Assembly (NCBI GenBank): GCA_002281535.1
Contig: NCGD01000009.1
Span: 41,992-105,991 of the forward strand
From: Sphingomonas sp. 28-63-12
GTDB lineage: Bacteria; Pseudomonadota; Alphaproteobacteria; Sphingomonadales; Sphingomonadaceae
Direction of reading: 5' to 3'
DNA length: 64,000 nt
The position numbers were made by a program, and so were the translations under genes. Below, piece by piece: positions 56,681-64,000 of the stretch. A model generated the notes under the pieces. That model did no database searches. It was not told the DNA's origin and saw only the letters and a program-made list of their open reading frames with translations. Each line of letters begins with the position of its first letter. The first letter of the stretch is position 1.

Positions 56681-57303
56681 AGGTCGCCGTGATTGGGACG
56701 GGCAGGGTCGGTGGTGTGATCGCGCCCAATATTGGTCAGGCCGGGCATGATGTCGTGTTCGGCGTGCGCGATCCGGCCGATCCCAAATATGCTGCAGCCG
56801 GCCAAGGCGTGCCGCTCACGGCGATGGCGTATGCCGGGGCCTGGGCCGACGTCATCATCCTGGCGATCAACTGGGATGCCGTTGATGGCGCGCTGGCGGC
56901 CCTCGGGCCGATTGCCGGCAAGATCCTGATCGATCCGATCAACCCCTATGATTTCATGAATAATCTCGCGCCGTTGATCGCGCCCGATCAATCGGCGGCG
57001 CAGCTGCTGCAGGGCAAGACCGACGCGGTGGTGGTCAAGGCGCTCAACCAGGTCGGCTCCGGGGTGATGGCCGATGCGCCGCAGCGCCGGATCAAGCCGC
57101 TGCAGTTCGTCGCCGCCGACGATGCAGCCGCCAAGGCCAAGGTGATCGGCCTGCTCACCGATATCGGCTTTGACGCGCGCGACGCAGGCGGGCTCGATTA
57201 TGCACGCGAGCTTGAAGGCATGGCGCGGCTGTGGATCGCGCAGGCGTTCGGCCATGGGCTCGCCCCTGATATCGGCTGGTCGCTGACGGGCCCCGATGCC
57301 TGA
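56677..57303 (+). CDS. NADPH-dependent F420-reductase-like oxidoreductase
   Basis: A 208-residue Rossmann protein of the F420-dependent NADP reductase family: KVAVIGTGRVGGVIAPNIGQ, then WADVIILAINWDAVDGA and VVVKALNQVGSGVMAD. Most bacterial members use NADP without F420; the substrate is not known. It begins inside the stop of the small membrane protein and ends overlapping the thioesterase gene by 8 bp. Confidence 0.86.
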   Translation: MKVAVIGTGRVGGVIAPNIGQAGHDVVFGVRDPADPKYAAAGQGVPLTAMAYAGAWADVIILAINWDAVDGALAALGPIAGKILIDPINPYDFMNNLAPLIAPDQSAAQLLQGKTDAVVVKALNQVGSGVMADAPQRRIKPLQFVAADDAAAKAKVIGLLTDIGFDARDAGGLDYARELEGMARLWIAQAFGHGLAPDIGWSLTGPDA

Positions 57304-57688
57304 GCCGATGCCCCCTGCCGAGCAGCTGGCGATCCGCGTCACCGCCATGCCCGCCGACGCCAATGCCTATGGCGATATTTTCGGCGGCTGGCTGATGAGC
57401 CTGATGGATTCGGCCGCCGGTCTTGTTGCCGCGCGCTATGCCAAGGGCCGCGCGGTGACTATTGCCGTTGAAGGCATGAAATTCCATGCGCCGGTCTTTG
57501 TCGGCGACGAGGTGTCGGTCTATGCCGATCTGGCCCGGGTCGGTCGTACGTCGATGACAATCGAAGTGCAAAGCTGGCGGCGCGATCGCCATGCCGAACA
57601 ATCCTGCCTGGTGACTCAGGCCCGCTTCACTTTCGTCGCGCTCGACGACCAGCGCCGTCCGCGCATTATCGGCGAGCAATTTGTCTGA
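57296..57688 (+). CDS. Acyl-CoA thioesterase (hotdog fold, YciA-like)
   Basis: A 130-residue hotdog thioesterase. The diagnostic segment DANAYGDIFGGWLMSLMDSAAG near residue 20 carries the catalytic Asp of the YciA/ACOT class, and FHAPVFVGDEVSVYADL follows. It overlaps the reductase by 8 bp and precedes lpdA by 23 bp. Confidence 0.92.
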   Translation: MPEPMPPAEQLAIRVTAMPADANAYGDIFGGWLMSLMDSAAGLVAARYAKGRAVTIAVEGMKFHAPVFVGDEVSVYADLARVGRTSMTIEVQSWRRDRHAEQSCLVTQARFTFVALDDQRRPRIIGEQFV

Positions 57689-57711
57689 TCCTCTCCCCCC
57701 AGGAGCATAAT

Positions 57712-59106
57712 GTGGCTGACCAATTTGATCTCATCGTTCTCGGTTCCGGACCCGGCGGCTATGTCGCGGCGATCCGGGCCAGCCAGCTTGGCCTGAAGGT
57801 CGCGATCGTCGAGCGCGAGCTGCTTGGCGGCATCTGCCTCAACTGGGGCTGCATCCCGACCAAGGCGCTGCTGCGGTCCGCCGAAATCTATCATTATATG
57901 CAGCATGCCAAGGATTATGGGCTGATCGCGGAAGGAATCAGCGCAGATATCGACGCGGTGGTGCAGCGCTCACGCGGGGTGGCGAAGCAGCTCAATCAGG
58001 GCGTCACCCACCTGATGAAGAAGAACAAGATCACCGTGTATATGGGCGACGGCGCGCTGAGCGCGGCCAATGCCGTCACCGTCACCGGGGACGGCAAGAC
58101 CACCGAACTGACTGCGAAGAACATCATCCTCGCCACCGGCGCTCGTGCCCGCGACCTGCCCTTCGCCAAGGCCGACGGCAAGCGGATCTGGACCTATCGC
58201 CACGCGATGGTCCCGCCCGAAATGCCGACCAGGCTGCTCGTGATCGGTTCGGGCGCGATCGGGATCGAATTTGCGAGCTTCTACAACGATATGGGTGCCG
58301 AAGTGACGGTGGTTGAAATGCTCGACCGGATCGTGCCCGTTGAAGATGCTGATGTTTCAGCCTTCCTCGAAAAGGCGCTGAAGAAGCAGGGCATGACGAT
58401 CATGACTGGCGCAGGCGTCGAAAAGATCGATGTTGGCGCGAACGGCGTCACCGCGAGCATCAAGGCGAAGGACGGCAAGGTGGCATCGTCAGAATTCAGC
58501 CATGTCATCGTCGCGGTCGGCATCGTGCCCAATACCGAAAATATCGGGCTGGAGGCGCTGGGCGTCGAGATGGATCGTGGCTTCCTGAAAACCGACCCGA
58601 TGTGCCGCACCAACGTCTCCGGCGTCTATGCAATTGGCGATATCACGGCACCGCCATGGCTGGCGCACAAGGCAAGCCATGAAGGTGTCATCGCCGCCGA
58701 GGCGATCGCCGGCAACCACCCGCACGCGATGGACCCCAGGAACATCCCGGGCTGCACCTATTGCCACCCGCAAATCGCCAGCGTCGGCCTGACCGAGGCC
58801 AAGGCGAAGGAAGCGGGCCATGAGGTCAGGGTCGGTAATTTCCCCTTCATCGGCAATGGCAAGGCGATCGCGCTGGGCGAGGCGGAAGGCTTCGTGAAAA
58901 CGGTGTTCGACGCCACGACCGGCGAGCTGCTCGGCGCGCACATGATCGGCGCAGAAGTGACCGAGCTGATCCAGGGCTATACGATCGGCAAGACGCTGGA
59001 GACGACGGAGCTTGAACTGATGGAAACCGTCTTCCCGCATCCCACGCTCAGCGAAATGATGCACGAAAGCGTGCTCGCCGCTTATGGGCGTGCGCTGCAT
59101 ATATGA
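57712..59106 (+). CDS. lpdA: Dihydrolipoyl dehydrogenase (E3)
   Basis: A 464-residue flavoprotein that reoxidises the lipoyl arm of 2-oxoacid dehydrogenase complexes using NAD+. FAD motif LGSGPGGYVAAIRA; redox pair Cys42 and Cys47 in GGICLNWGCIPTKALL; NAD motif VIGSGAIGIEFASFY; the C-terminal HPTLSEMMHE carries the active-site His. The start is a GTG at 57712 with AGGAG at 57701-57705; an ATG one frame off there is not coding. Confidence 0.95.
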   Translation: MADQFDLIVLGSGPGGYVAAIRASQLGLKVAIVERELLGGICLNWGCIPTKALLRSAEIYHYMQHAKDYGLIAEGISADIDAVVQRSRGVAKQLNQGVTHLMKKNKITVYMGDGALSAANAVTVTGDGKTTELTAKNIILATGARARDLPFAKADGKRIWTYRHAMVPPEMPTRLLVIGSGAIGIEFASFYNDMGAEVTVVEMLDRIVPVEDADVSAFLEKALKKQGMTIMTGAGVEKIDVGANGVTASIKAKDGKVASSEFSHVIVAVGIVPNTENIGLEALGVEMDRGFLKTDPMCRTNVSGVYAIGDITAPPWLAHKASHEGVIAAEAIAGNHPHAMDPRNIPGCTYCHPQIASVGLTEAKAKEAGHEVRVGNFPFIGNGKAIALGEAEGFVKTVFDATTGELLGAHMIGAEVTELIQGYTIGKTLETTELELMETVFPHPTLSEMMHESVLAAYGRALHI

Positions 59107-60177
59107 AGGTGATCGTCCTGATCGGCTTGCTGCTCGCCACGGCGGCATCGGCACAGACAGCGACGATCGATTATGCCGGAGACGCCAAGGCGCTCGACCG
59201 GCTGATCATCGACAATTACGCCTATGCCGATCACTGGCCCGGCGGCATGCTGCCGGACTCTCCCGCGCTCGCCGCCGAGCGGGCGGCGGTGCATGATCAT
59301 GACAGCCTGCTTCATTATGCCGAGGATCGGCTTGCGAGCCTCGCTGATCACCACGCGATCACCGGCAGTGTCGGGCAGCCCGGCAGCCGAGGCCGGCATT
59401 GTGGTCGGCGACGTGGTCACCGGGATTGGTGGGGTGCCAACGGCGCAGGCCGTCTTGGCATTCTGGCAGCAGGTTGGGCTGGGTGTCACGCCGGAGCGTG
59501 CCGACTATGCTGCGCGCGTGATTGCTGCCGGTCGGCGCGATGGACCGCGCGTTCTGACGGTGACACGTGGCGGGAAAGCGCAGACGCTGACACTGCCGAG
59601 CCTCTACACGATCCACCGCGACCAGCGGCCGGTGAGTGTGTCGAGTGGCGCGAAGGCGCCGACGCGGATCAGGATCAACAACAGCCTGGGTGACCTGGCG
59701 ACGATCCCGGCGTTCGATGCCGCGATGGCAGCGATCGCACCGGGCAATCCCGTCATCATCGACGTGAGCGACACGCCGAGTGGCGGCAACACCAGCGTGG
59801 CGCGGGCAATGATGGGCTGGTTCGTGCAGACGCCTACCGGCTACCAGGTCCACAGCCTGCCCGCCGAAGAACGCGAGACCGGGATTGCCCGCCAGTGGAT
59901 CGAACAGGTGTTGCCGCGCGCGGGTAAATTTCACCCCGGCAAGGTGATCATCAGGGTCGGCCGCTGGACCGGCAGCATGGGGGAGGGGATCGCGATCGGC
60001 TTTCGCACGATCGGCGCCCAAGTCTGTGGCGGGCCAATGGTGCAGCTCAAGGGTGCGGTTTATGATTTCACCCTGCCGTCGAGCGGGATGGTCGTGAAAC
60101 TGCCCGCCGAGCGCCTCACGACAACCGATGGCGTGCCGCGCGAAGCGGTGGTGCCGGGCGAATGCCCGGTCTATTGA
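59103..60177 (+). pseudogene. Frameshifted S41-like peptidase, probable pseudogene
   Basis: Two frames carry one gene. Residues from 59103 read as a secreted N-terminal part (signal peptide VIVLIGLLLATAASA; LIIDNYAYADHWPGG). Near 59365-59390 coding moves to another frame with a PDZ-like start (SPAAEAGIVVGDVVTGIGG) and continues to a S41-type core, including GRWTGSMGEGIAIGFRTIGA with the catalytic serine. The junction has three GGCAG copies and seems shorter than in homologues as I recall them, suggesting a repeat-mediated deletion. A sequencing error is the alternative. Confidence 0.75.
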
Positions 60178-60208
60178 TTCTGCAACGCGATAACCGGGGA
60201 TAGAAGTC

Positions 60209-61474
60209 ATGCTGAAAAAGATCATTGCCGCTGGCGGCGCGCTGCTGCTGGCGTCGGCAGCGCCGGCCGAAACCGTCGTCGTCACCGCCGACCACATGGT
60301 CGAAGTGGTGACCGGCAAGACAATCGACTATCCGGCGGTGTTCATCACCGATGGCCGCATCACCAGCGTCGCCGATGCCCGCACGGTGAAATGGGGCAGC
60401 GACGTGAAGCATATCGATCTGTCGGGGCAGACCATCCTGCCCGGCCTGATCGACATGCATGTCCACCTCACCTCGCTCGCCGAGATCGGCGGCTATCGCG
60501 GGCTGCAATATACCGACAGCTTCTGGCAGGCAGTCGGCGTCGCCAACGCGAAGAAGACGCTGGAGGCCGGGTTCACCTCGGTCCGCAATGTCGGGTCGTC
60601 GGATTTTGACGATGTCGGCTTGCGTGAGGCGATCGACGGCGGCTGGATCGAAGGCCCGCGCGTTACCACCGCCACTTATGCGATCGGCGCGACTGGCGGG
60701 CATTGCGACGATAACAGCCTGCCGCCGTCACTCGACAAGCAGCAGCCTTCCGTCATCAACTCACCCGAAGAAGCCCGCGCCAAGGTGCGTTGGCTGCATA
60801 AATACGGCGCGCAGGTGATCAAAATCTGCGCGACAGGCGGGGTTTTCTCGCTGGGCGACAGCGTGGGCGGTCAGCAATTGTCGCTTGAGGAAATGAAAGC
60901 GATCGCTGAGGAGGCGCATATGCTTCATTTGCGCGTCGCGGCGCATGCGCACGGCGATGAGGGCATTCGCACTGCTATTCTGGCGGGCATCGACACGATC
61001 GAGCATGCCAGCCTGGCGTCAGATGAAACCATCAAGCTGGCCGTCGTGCATCACACATGGTTCGATATGGATATTTATAATGACGACTACATCCTCGCCA
61101 CGGGCACCAGCAATGGCACTGAGCAGGAAAGCCTGGACAAGGAAAAGGCGATCGGCCTGAAGCAGCGCCAGACCTTCCAGCGCGCGGTAAAGGCCGGCGT
61201 GCCGATGCTGTTCGGCAGCGATGCCGGCGTCTATCCGCACGGCGACAATGGCAAGCAATTCGCCAAAATGGTCGAATGGGGGATGACGCCGCTACAGGCG
61301 ATTCGCGCTGCAACCAGCAGTGCGGCCGAAGCGCTCGACAAGCAGGCCGATGTCGGCACGCTGGCGGTGGGTCGCTATGGCGATATCGTCGCGGTGCGCG
61401 GAGATCCGCTTGCCGATGTCACTCTGCTGGAACATCCAAGCGCGGTGATCAAGGGCGGCGTGCGTATCAAATAA
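60209..61474 (+). CDS. Secreted metal-dependent amidohydrolase (imidazolonepropionase-like)
   Basis: A 421-residue exported amidohydrolase: signal peptide (LKKIIAAGGALLLASAAPAE), metal motif LPGLIDMHVHLTSL, KICATGGVFS with a carbamylated-lysine-type position, then VAAHAHGDEG, DTIEHAS and GSDAGVYPHGDN. It belongs to the group that includes Xaa-Pro/Xaa-Arg dipeptidases; substrate unproven. It follows the broken peptidase by about 30 bp. Confidence 0.9.
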   Translation: MLKKIIAAGGALLLASAAPAETVVVTADHMVEVVTGKTIDYPAVFITDGRITSVADARTVKWGSDVKHIDLSGQTILPGLIDMHVHLTSLAEIGGYRGLQYTDSFWQAVGVANAKKTLEAGFTSVRNVGSSDFDDVGLREAIDGGWIEGPRVTTATYAIGATGGHCDDNSLPPSLDKQQPSVINSPEEARAKVRWLHKYGAQVIKICATGGVFSLGDSVGGQQLSLEEMKAIAEEAHMLHLRVAAHAHGDEGIRTAILAGIDTIEHASLASDETIKLAVVHHTWFDMDIYNDDYILATGTSNGTEQESLDKEKAIGLKQRQTFQRAVKAGVPMLFGSDAGVYPHGDNGKQFAKMVEWGMTPLQAIRAATSSAAEALDKQADVGTLAVGRYGDIVAVRGDPLADVTLLEHPSAVIKGGVRIK

Positions 61475-61504
61475 CGGATATGCACTGCCTGTACGGCACG
61501 CAGC

Positions 61505-61540
61505 AAAAGGGCGCTTCCCCAGCCCCCCGGGAAAGCGCCC
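61505..61540 (-). terminator. Rho-independent terminator (minus strand)
   Basis: Stem GGGCGCTT...AAGCGCCC (61509-61520 with 61529-61540, one mismatch), followed on the minus strand by four T. It ends the bactofilin transcript. Confidence 0.7.
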
Positions 61541-61563
61541 CAAAGCGCGAACCAAGCGGCCGT

Positions 61564-62070
61564 TCAGGCGGCGGCTTCGTCCGGCTTGACCAGATGGACC
61601 CCATCTGACGGGCGGGCCATGGCGCTGGTGATCACGCTGGATGGCGTCGCCATGAAATTCTTGCCCGAATCCGGGGAGATATGCTTCAGGCGGCCATCGA
61701 TGCTTGCGCCGTTTTCGATCGCGATATTTTCATATTCGACGTCGCCGGTGATGCGCGCCGCACGCTCGACGGTAAGCTGACGGACCGATACTGTGCCTTC
61801 GATCGCGCCGGCGAGCCGGGCGCTTTCGGCGCGGACATTGCCGGCGATCCGGCTTTCATTGCCCTGCACCAGCGAACCGCAGTTCACATCGCCATCGACA
61901 CGGCCGTCGATATGCAGGTCGGCAGTCGCGCTGACATTGCCGGTTACGATGACATCGGCGCCAAGCACCGAAAACATGCCGCGCTTGCCGGCCGGCTGGC
62001 TCGGCGCGGCCGGCAGGCTCGGGCTGCTCGTGTCACGCGACGACCGGCTGTTATTGTTGAACATGCTCAT
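61564..62070 (-). CDS. Bactofilin family cytoskeletal protein
   Basis: A 168-residue bactofilin. The central right-handed beta-helix repeats glycine/valine-rich turns (VIVTGNVSATADLHIDGRVD, RVEYENIAIENGA-type), flanked by disordered Ser/Pro- and Asp-rich ends. Bactofilins polymerise without nucleotide and scaffold cell-wall or polarity proteins; in Caulobacter they act at the stalk. It is a single gene with its own terminator. Confidence 0.93.
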   Translation of the reverse strand: MSMFNNNSRSSRDTSSPSLPAAPSQPAGKRGMFSVLGADVIVTGNVSATADLHIDGRVDGDVNCGSLVQGNESRIAGNVRAESARLAGAIEGTVSVRQLTVERAARITGDVEYENIAIENGASIDGRLKHISPDSGKNFMATPSSVITSAMARPSDGVHLVKPDEAAA

Positions 62071-62153
62071 ACATTACCCCGCAGCTGAGACAGACTCGAT
62101 GATTCGAGCTGAAAATCTAGCACAGATCGCTTCATTCTAGGAGGTAAGATCGC

Positions 62154-63326
62154 TCAAATGGACCGTGCCAGAAGGGGATTGTCATTGGCGGCCGGCTGGA
62201 TGAGCGGCAGCAGTACGCGCCAGGTGGCAATCAGCATCGGGATCGCCCCCAGCGCCGCTAGCCAGGGCCAGCCGGCGCCATAGCCGAACAGGCCCAGGAT
62301 CGACCCGAGCTGAACGTGCACGGCAATGCGCCAGTCGCCGCGCTCGCGGCTCGACACCGCCAGGGCGATGGCCAGCAGATCGGCCAGCAGGAAATAACGT
62401 TCGTGCATGCGCGGCAACAAGCCGGCCCCGATCAGTGGCGCCAGCAAGGCCACGCGCAACAGCATGACCGGTGTGAAGTGGCGCATCGTCGCGCTGAAGC
62501 GGGCGACATAGGCACAGATCGCCCCAATCGCGATGACCATCGCCAATCCGGCAAGTGCGTCCGAATTGAACCCGCAGGTCCTTGCCACCATCCAGATGTT
62601 GGGGGCGTTGCGGGCGATATCGTGGAACGTGTCGGCCTGCCGAAAATAGACCGTGACCAGGTCGTGCGCTGGCCAGCCCGCGAGCCAGGCAGGCATCAAC
62701 ATCAGCCCATAGAGTGCGGGCGAGATCAACCAGTCACGAAACGGTACCCGGCGGGCGATCAGCAATGCGAGGATGAAGGGGCCAATCAGGACGGTCTGCA
62801 TCTTGATGGCCAGGGCTACGCCGCACCAGGCCAGCATTGATTTGTGCCGCCGTTCGATTGCAGCGGTGATTGCCATGATGACGGGGGCGGCATACATCGC
62901 ATCACTCTGGCCCAGCATCGCGGCGTTGATCATCAGGCTGGGCAGGGCGAGCACGCACAGCGCGATGCGCGCCGAATCGTAGACCTTGAGCGCGCGCAGC
63001 AATCGCCACATTGCGGCGGCGGCGGCGATATTGCCGAGCAGCCCGACCAGCTTGATGATGATGCCGTCGGCGATCAGCCCCTTGAGCGGCGTCGCAAGGG
63101 CCAGCAGATAGAGATAGGGGGGGCTATAGGCGCCGAACGGCTGGGCGAACGCGGCGACAGGCCCGGTGCTGACGATATGGTTGAACCATGGGATATAATC
63201 GTTGAACACGTCGGTGGTGACGATCGGCACCATCGCGATATGCCAGTAGAGCCCGCTGATGAGGATGGCGGCGAACACCGCCGGGCGCATCGTTGGCTGA
63301 GGCGTGCGAATATCGGTTTGGAACAT
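62154..63326 (-). CDS. Polytopic GT-C type glycosyltransferase (GT87/DUF2029-like)
   Basis: A 390-residue membrane protein with about ten hydrophobic segments. The first loop has TTDVFNDYIPWF, with the acidic residue expected to act in GT-C catalysis; PFGAYSPPYLYLLAL, LGQSDAMYAAPVI and the late MHERYFLLADLLAIAL match the GT87/mannosyltransferase class. It likely uses a polyprenyl-phosphate sugar; the acceptor is unknown. It is convergent with neither neighbour and stands alone. Confidence 0.83.
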   Translation of the reverse strand: MFQTDIRTPQPTMRPAVFAAILISGLYWHIAMVPIVTTDVFNDYIPWFNHIVSTGPVAAFAQPFGAYSPPYLYLLALATPLKGLIADGIIIKLVGLLGNIAAAAAMWRLLRALKVYDSARIALCVLALPSLMINAAMLGQSDAMYAAPVIMAITAAIERRHKSMLAWCGVALAIKMQTVLIGPFILALLIARRVPFRDWLISPALYGLMLMPAWLAGWPAHDLVTVYFRQADTFHDIARNAPNIWMVARTCGFNSDALAGLAMVIAIGAICAYVARFSATMRHFTPVMLLRVALLAPLIGAGLLPRMHERYFLLADLLAIALAVSSRERGDWRIAVHVQLGSILGLFGYGAGWPWLAALGAIPMLIATWRVLLPLIQPAANDNPLLARSI

Positions 63327-63406
63327 AGCCTGTATCTAGCGCAAGAGGGTTAGCGCTGCGTAAACGGTCGCACGGTCGCACGGACGCGCGATTGCAGACA
63401 CGATTG

Positions 63407-63435
63407 TTGACCTCCCCGTCGGCGCCGCGTATAGG
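63407..63435 (+). promoter_or_regulatory. Candidate rpsL promoter
   Basis: TTGACC (63407-63412) and TATAGG (63430-63435) are separated by 17 bp. Transcription from here would leave a leader of about 165 nt before the rpsL start. Confidence 0.6.
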
Positions 63436-63498
63436 CGCGCCTGCTTCGCGGGACTAATGGTCTCGTTGTTGCTGCTTGAACATTGCTGGATACCGTCC

Positions 63499-63538
63499 AG
63501 GACCCCGGAGGTCGAAAGGCTTCCATGAGGTCCTTTTT
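63499..63538 (+). terminator. Terminator-like hairpin in the rpsL leader
   Basis: Outer arms AGGACC (63499-63504) and GGTCCT (63529-63534), inner arms GGAGG/CTTCC, then TTTTT to 63538. It lies inside the leader between the promoter and the start codon, so it could be an attenuator rather than an end-of-gene terminator. No other gene precedes it on this strand. Confidence 0.5.
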
Positions 63539-63609
63539 GGCATTTCCGCCAGTAAGGGCTCCAGCAAAGTAACCGCCAGCGAATCTGGTAACATAAGGTG
63601 AAGGGCTTC

Positions 63610-63981
63610 ATGCCGACGATTAACCAGCTGGTCCGCAAGGGCCGCGACCCGCAGAAGGCCAAATCAAAGGTCCCTGCGATGGATCAGAACCCGCAAAAGC
63701 GCGGTGTCTGCACGCGCGTTTATACGACGACTCCGAAGAAGCCGAACTCGGCGCTGCGCAAGGTGGCCAAGGTTCGCCTGACCAACCAGCGCGAAGTCAT
63801 CAGCTACATCCCTGGCGAAGGGCATAACCTGCAGGAGCACTCGGTGGTGCTGATTCGCGGCGGTCGCGTTCGCGATTTGCCCGGCGTCCGCTATCATGTG
63901 CTGCGCGGCGTGCTCGATACACAGGGCGTCAAGGATCGTCGCCAGTCCCGTTCCAAATACGGCGCCAAGCGTCCGAAGTAA
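63610..63981 (+). CDS. rpsL: 30S ribosomal protein S12
   Basis: A complete 123-residue S12, a decoding-centre protein. [54 protein letters not shown] and [10 protein letters not shown] are essentially invariant. The lysine in TPKKPNS at which streptomycin-resistance changes occur is unchanged. The ATG at 63610 is chosen over the GTG at 63598. rpsG and fusA would be expected just past the window. Confidence 0.98.
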   Translation: MPTINQLVRKGRDPQKAKSKVPAMDQNPQKRGVCTRVYTTTPKKPNSALRKVAKVRLTNQREVISYIPGEGHNLQEHSVVLIRGGRVRDLPGVRYHVLRGVLDTQGVKDRRQSRSKYGAKRPK

Positions 63982-64000
63982 GCCGATGGGCTTGTCCCGT

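Noticed and set aside
1-64000. CRISPR array, prophage or insertion sequence
   Set aside because: No regularly spaced repeats, no transposase or integrase reading frame, and no phage structural gene was found anywhere in the window.

Overview
The window is GC-rich chromosomal DNA of an alphaproteobacterium, most likely a sphingomonad (Sphingomonas or a close relative). The evidence is the CtrA and CpdR cell-cycle regulators, arginyltransferase-family Bpt, SapC, a RcnB-like protein, a large TonB-dependent receptor and many secreted hydrolases. Nothing indicates a plasmid or phage: no integrase, transposase, CRISPR array or phage gene was found. About 57 protein genes are supported, plus one tRNA, one frameshifted pseudogene, one candidate small RNA, several intrinsic terminators and a few likely regulatory sites.

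Layout. Positions 1-7.1 kb hold housekeeping genes: a GST, a DEAD-box helicase with a DUF1289 gene, an FAD-linked oxidase, SapC, N-formylglutamate amidohydrolase, cpdR and tRNA-Val(GAC). After the tRNA comes about 840 bp without a gene. From 7.9 to 11.3 kb there is an AI-2E-type permease and a SulP transporter coupled to a ParB-like nuclease-fold protein. From 11.5 to 19.4 kb there is a heavy-metal RND efflux operon (czcB-czcA-DUF3240-czcC order) divergent from its likely two-component system. From 19.6 to 23.9 kb there is an ABC ATPase / double-FtsX permease / AttH-like operon. From 24.0 to 28.1 kb a tri-haem cytochrome c and a two-subunit molybdenum hydroxylase form a tightly overlapped operon.

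From 28.3 to 33.2 kb lie mmsA and a translationally coupled trio: circularly permuted ATP-grasp, alpha-E protein and transglutaminase. An AT-rich intergenic block precedes a TonB-dependent receptor at 33.6-36.1 kb. A second two-component system, Bpt, threonine ammonia-lyase, a 3-hydroxyisobutyrate-dehydrogenase-like enzyme, a YtcJ-type amidohydrolase and an S33 peptidase follow. CtrA, with a perfect TTAA-N7-TTAA box upstream, sits at 46.0-46.7 kb. LysR/pirin, WrbA, a VanY-type peptidase, RluA, ArfB, free-Met-sulfoxide reductase, a RcnB-like protein, an M28 peptidase and a universal stress protein run to 55.0 kb.

From 55.1 to 61.5 kb is an operon-like run encoding pyruvate dehydrogenase E2, a small membrane protein, an F420-type reductase, a thioesterase, E3, a broken S41-like peptidase and an amidohydrolase. 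Bactofilin, a polytopic glycosyltransferase and rpsL (with a long leader carrying a terminator-like hairpin) finish the window.

The least understood parts are the ATP-grasp/alpha-E/transglutaminase trio, the candidate small RNA at 5.4 kb, a palindromic repeat that has become part of the coding sequence of the amidohydrolase at 41.5 kb, and the attenuator-like rpsL leader. All functional calls come from reading motifs; no database search was run.
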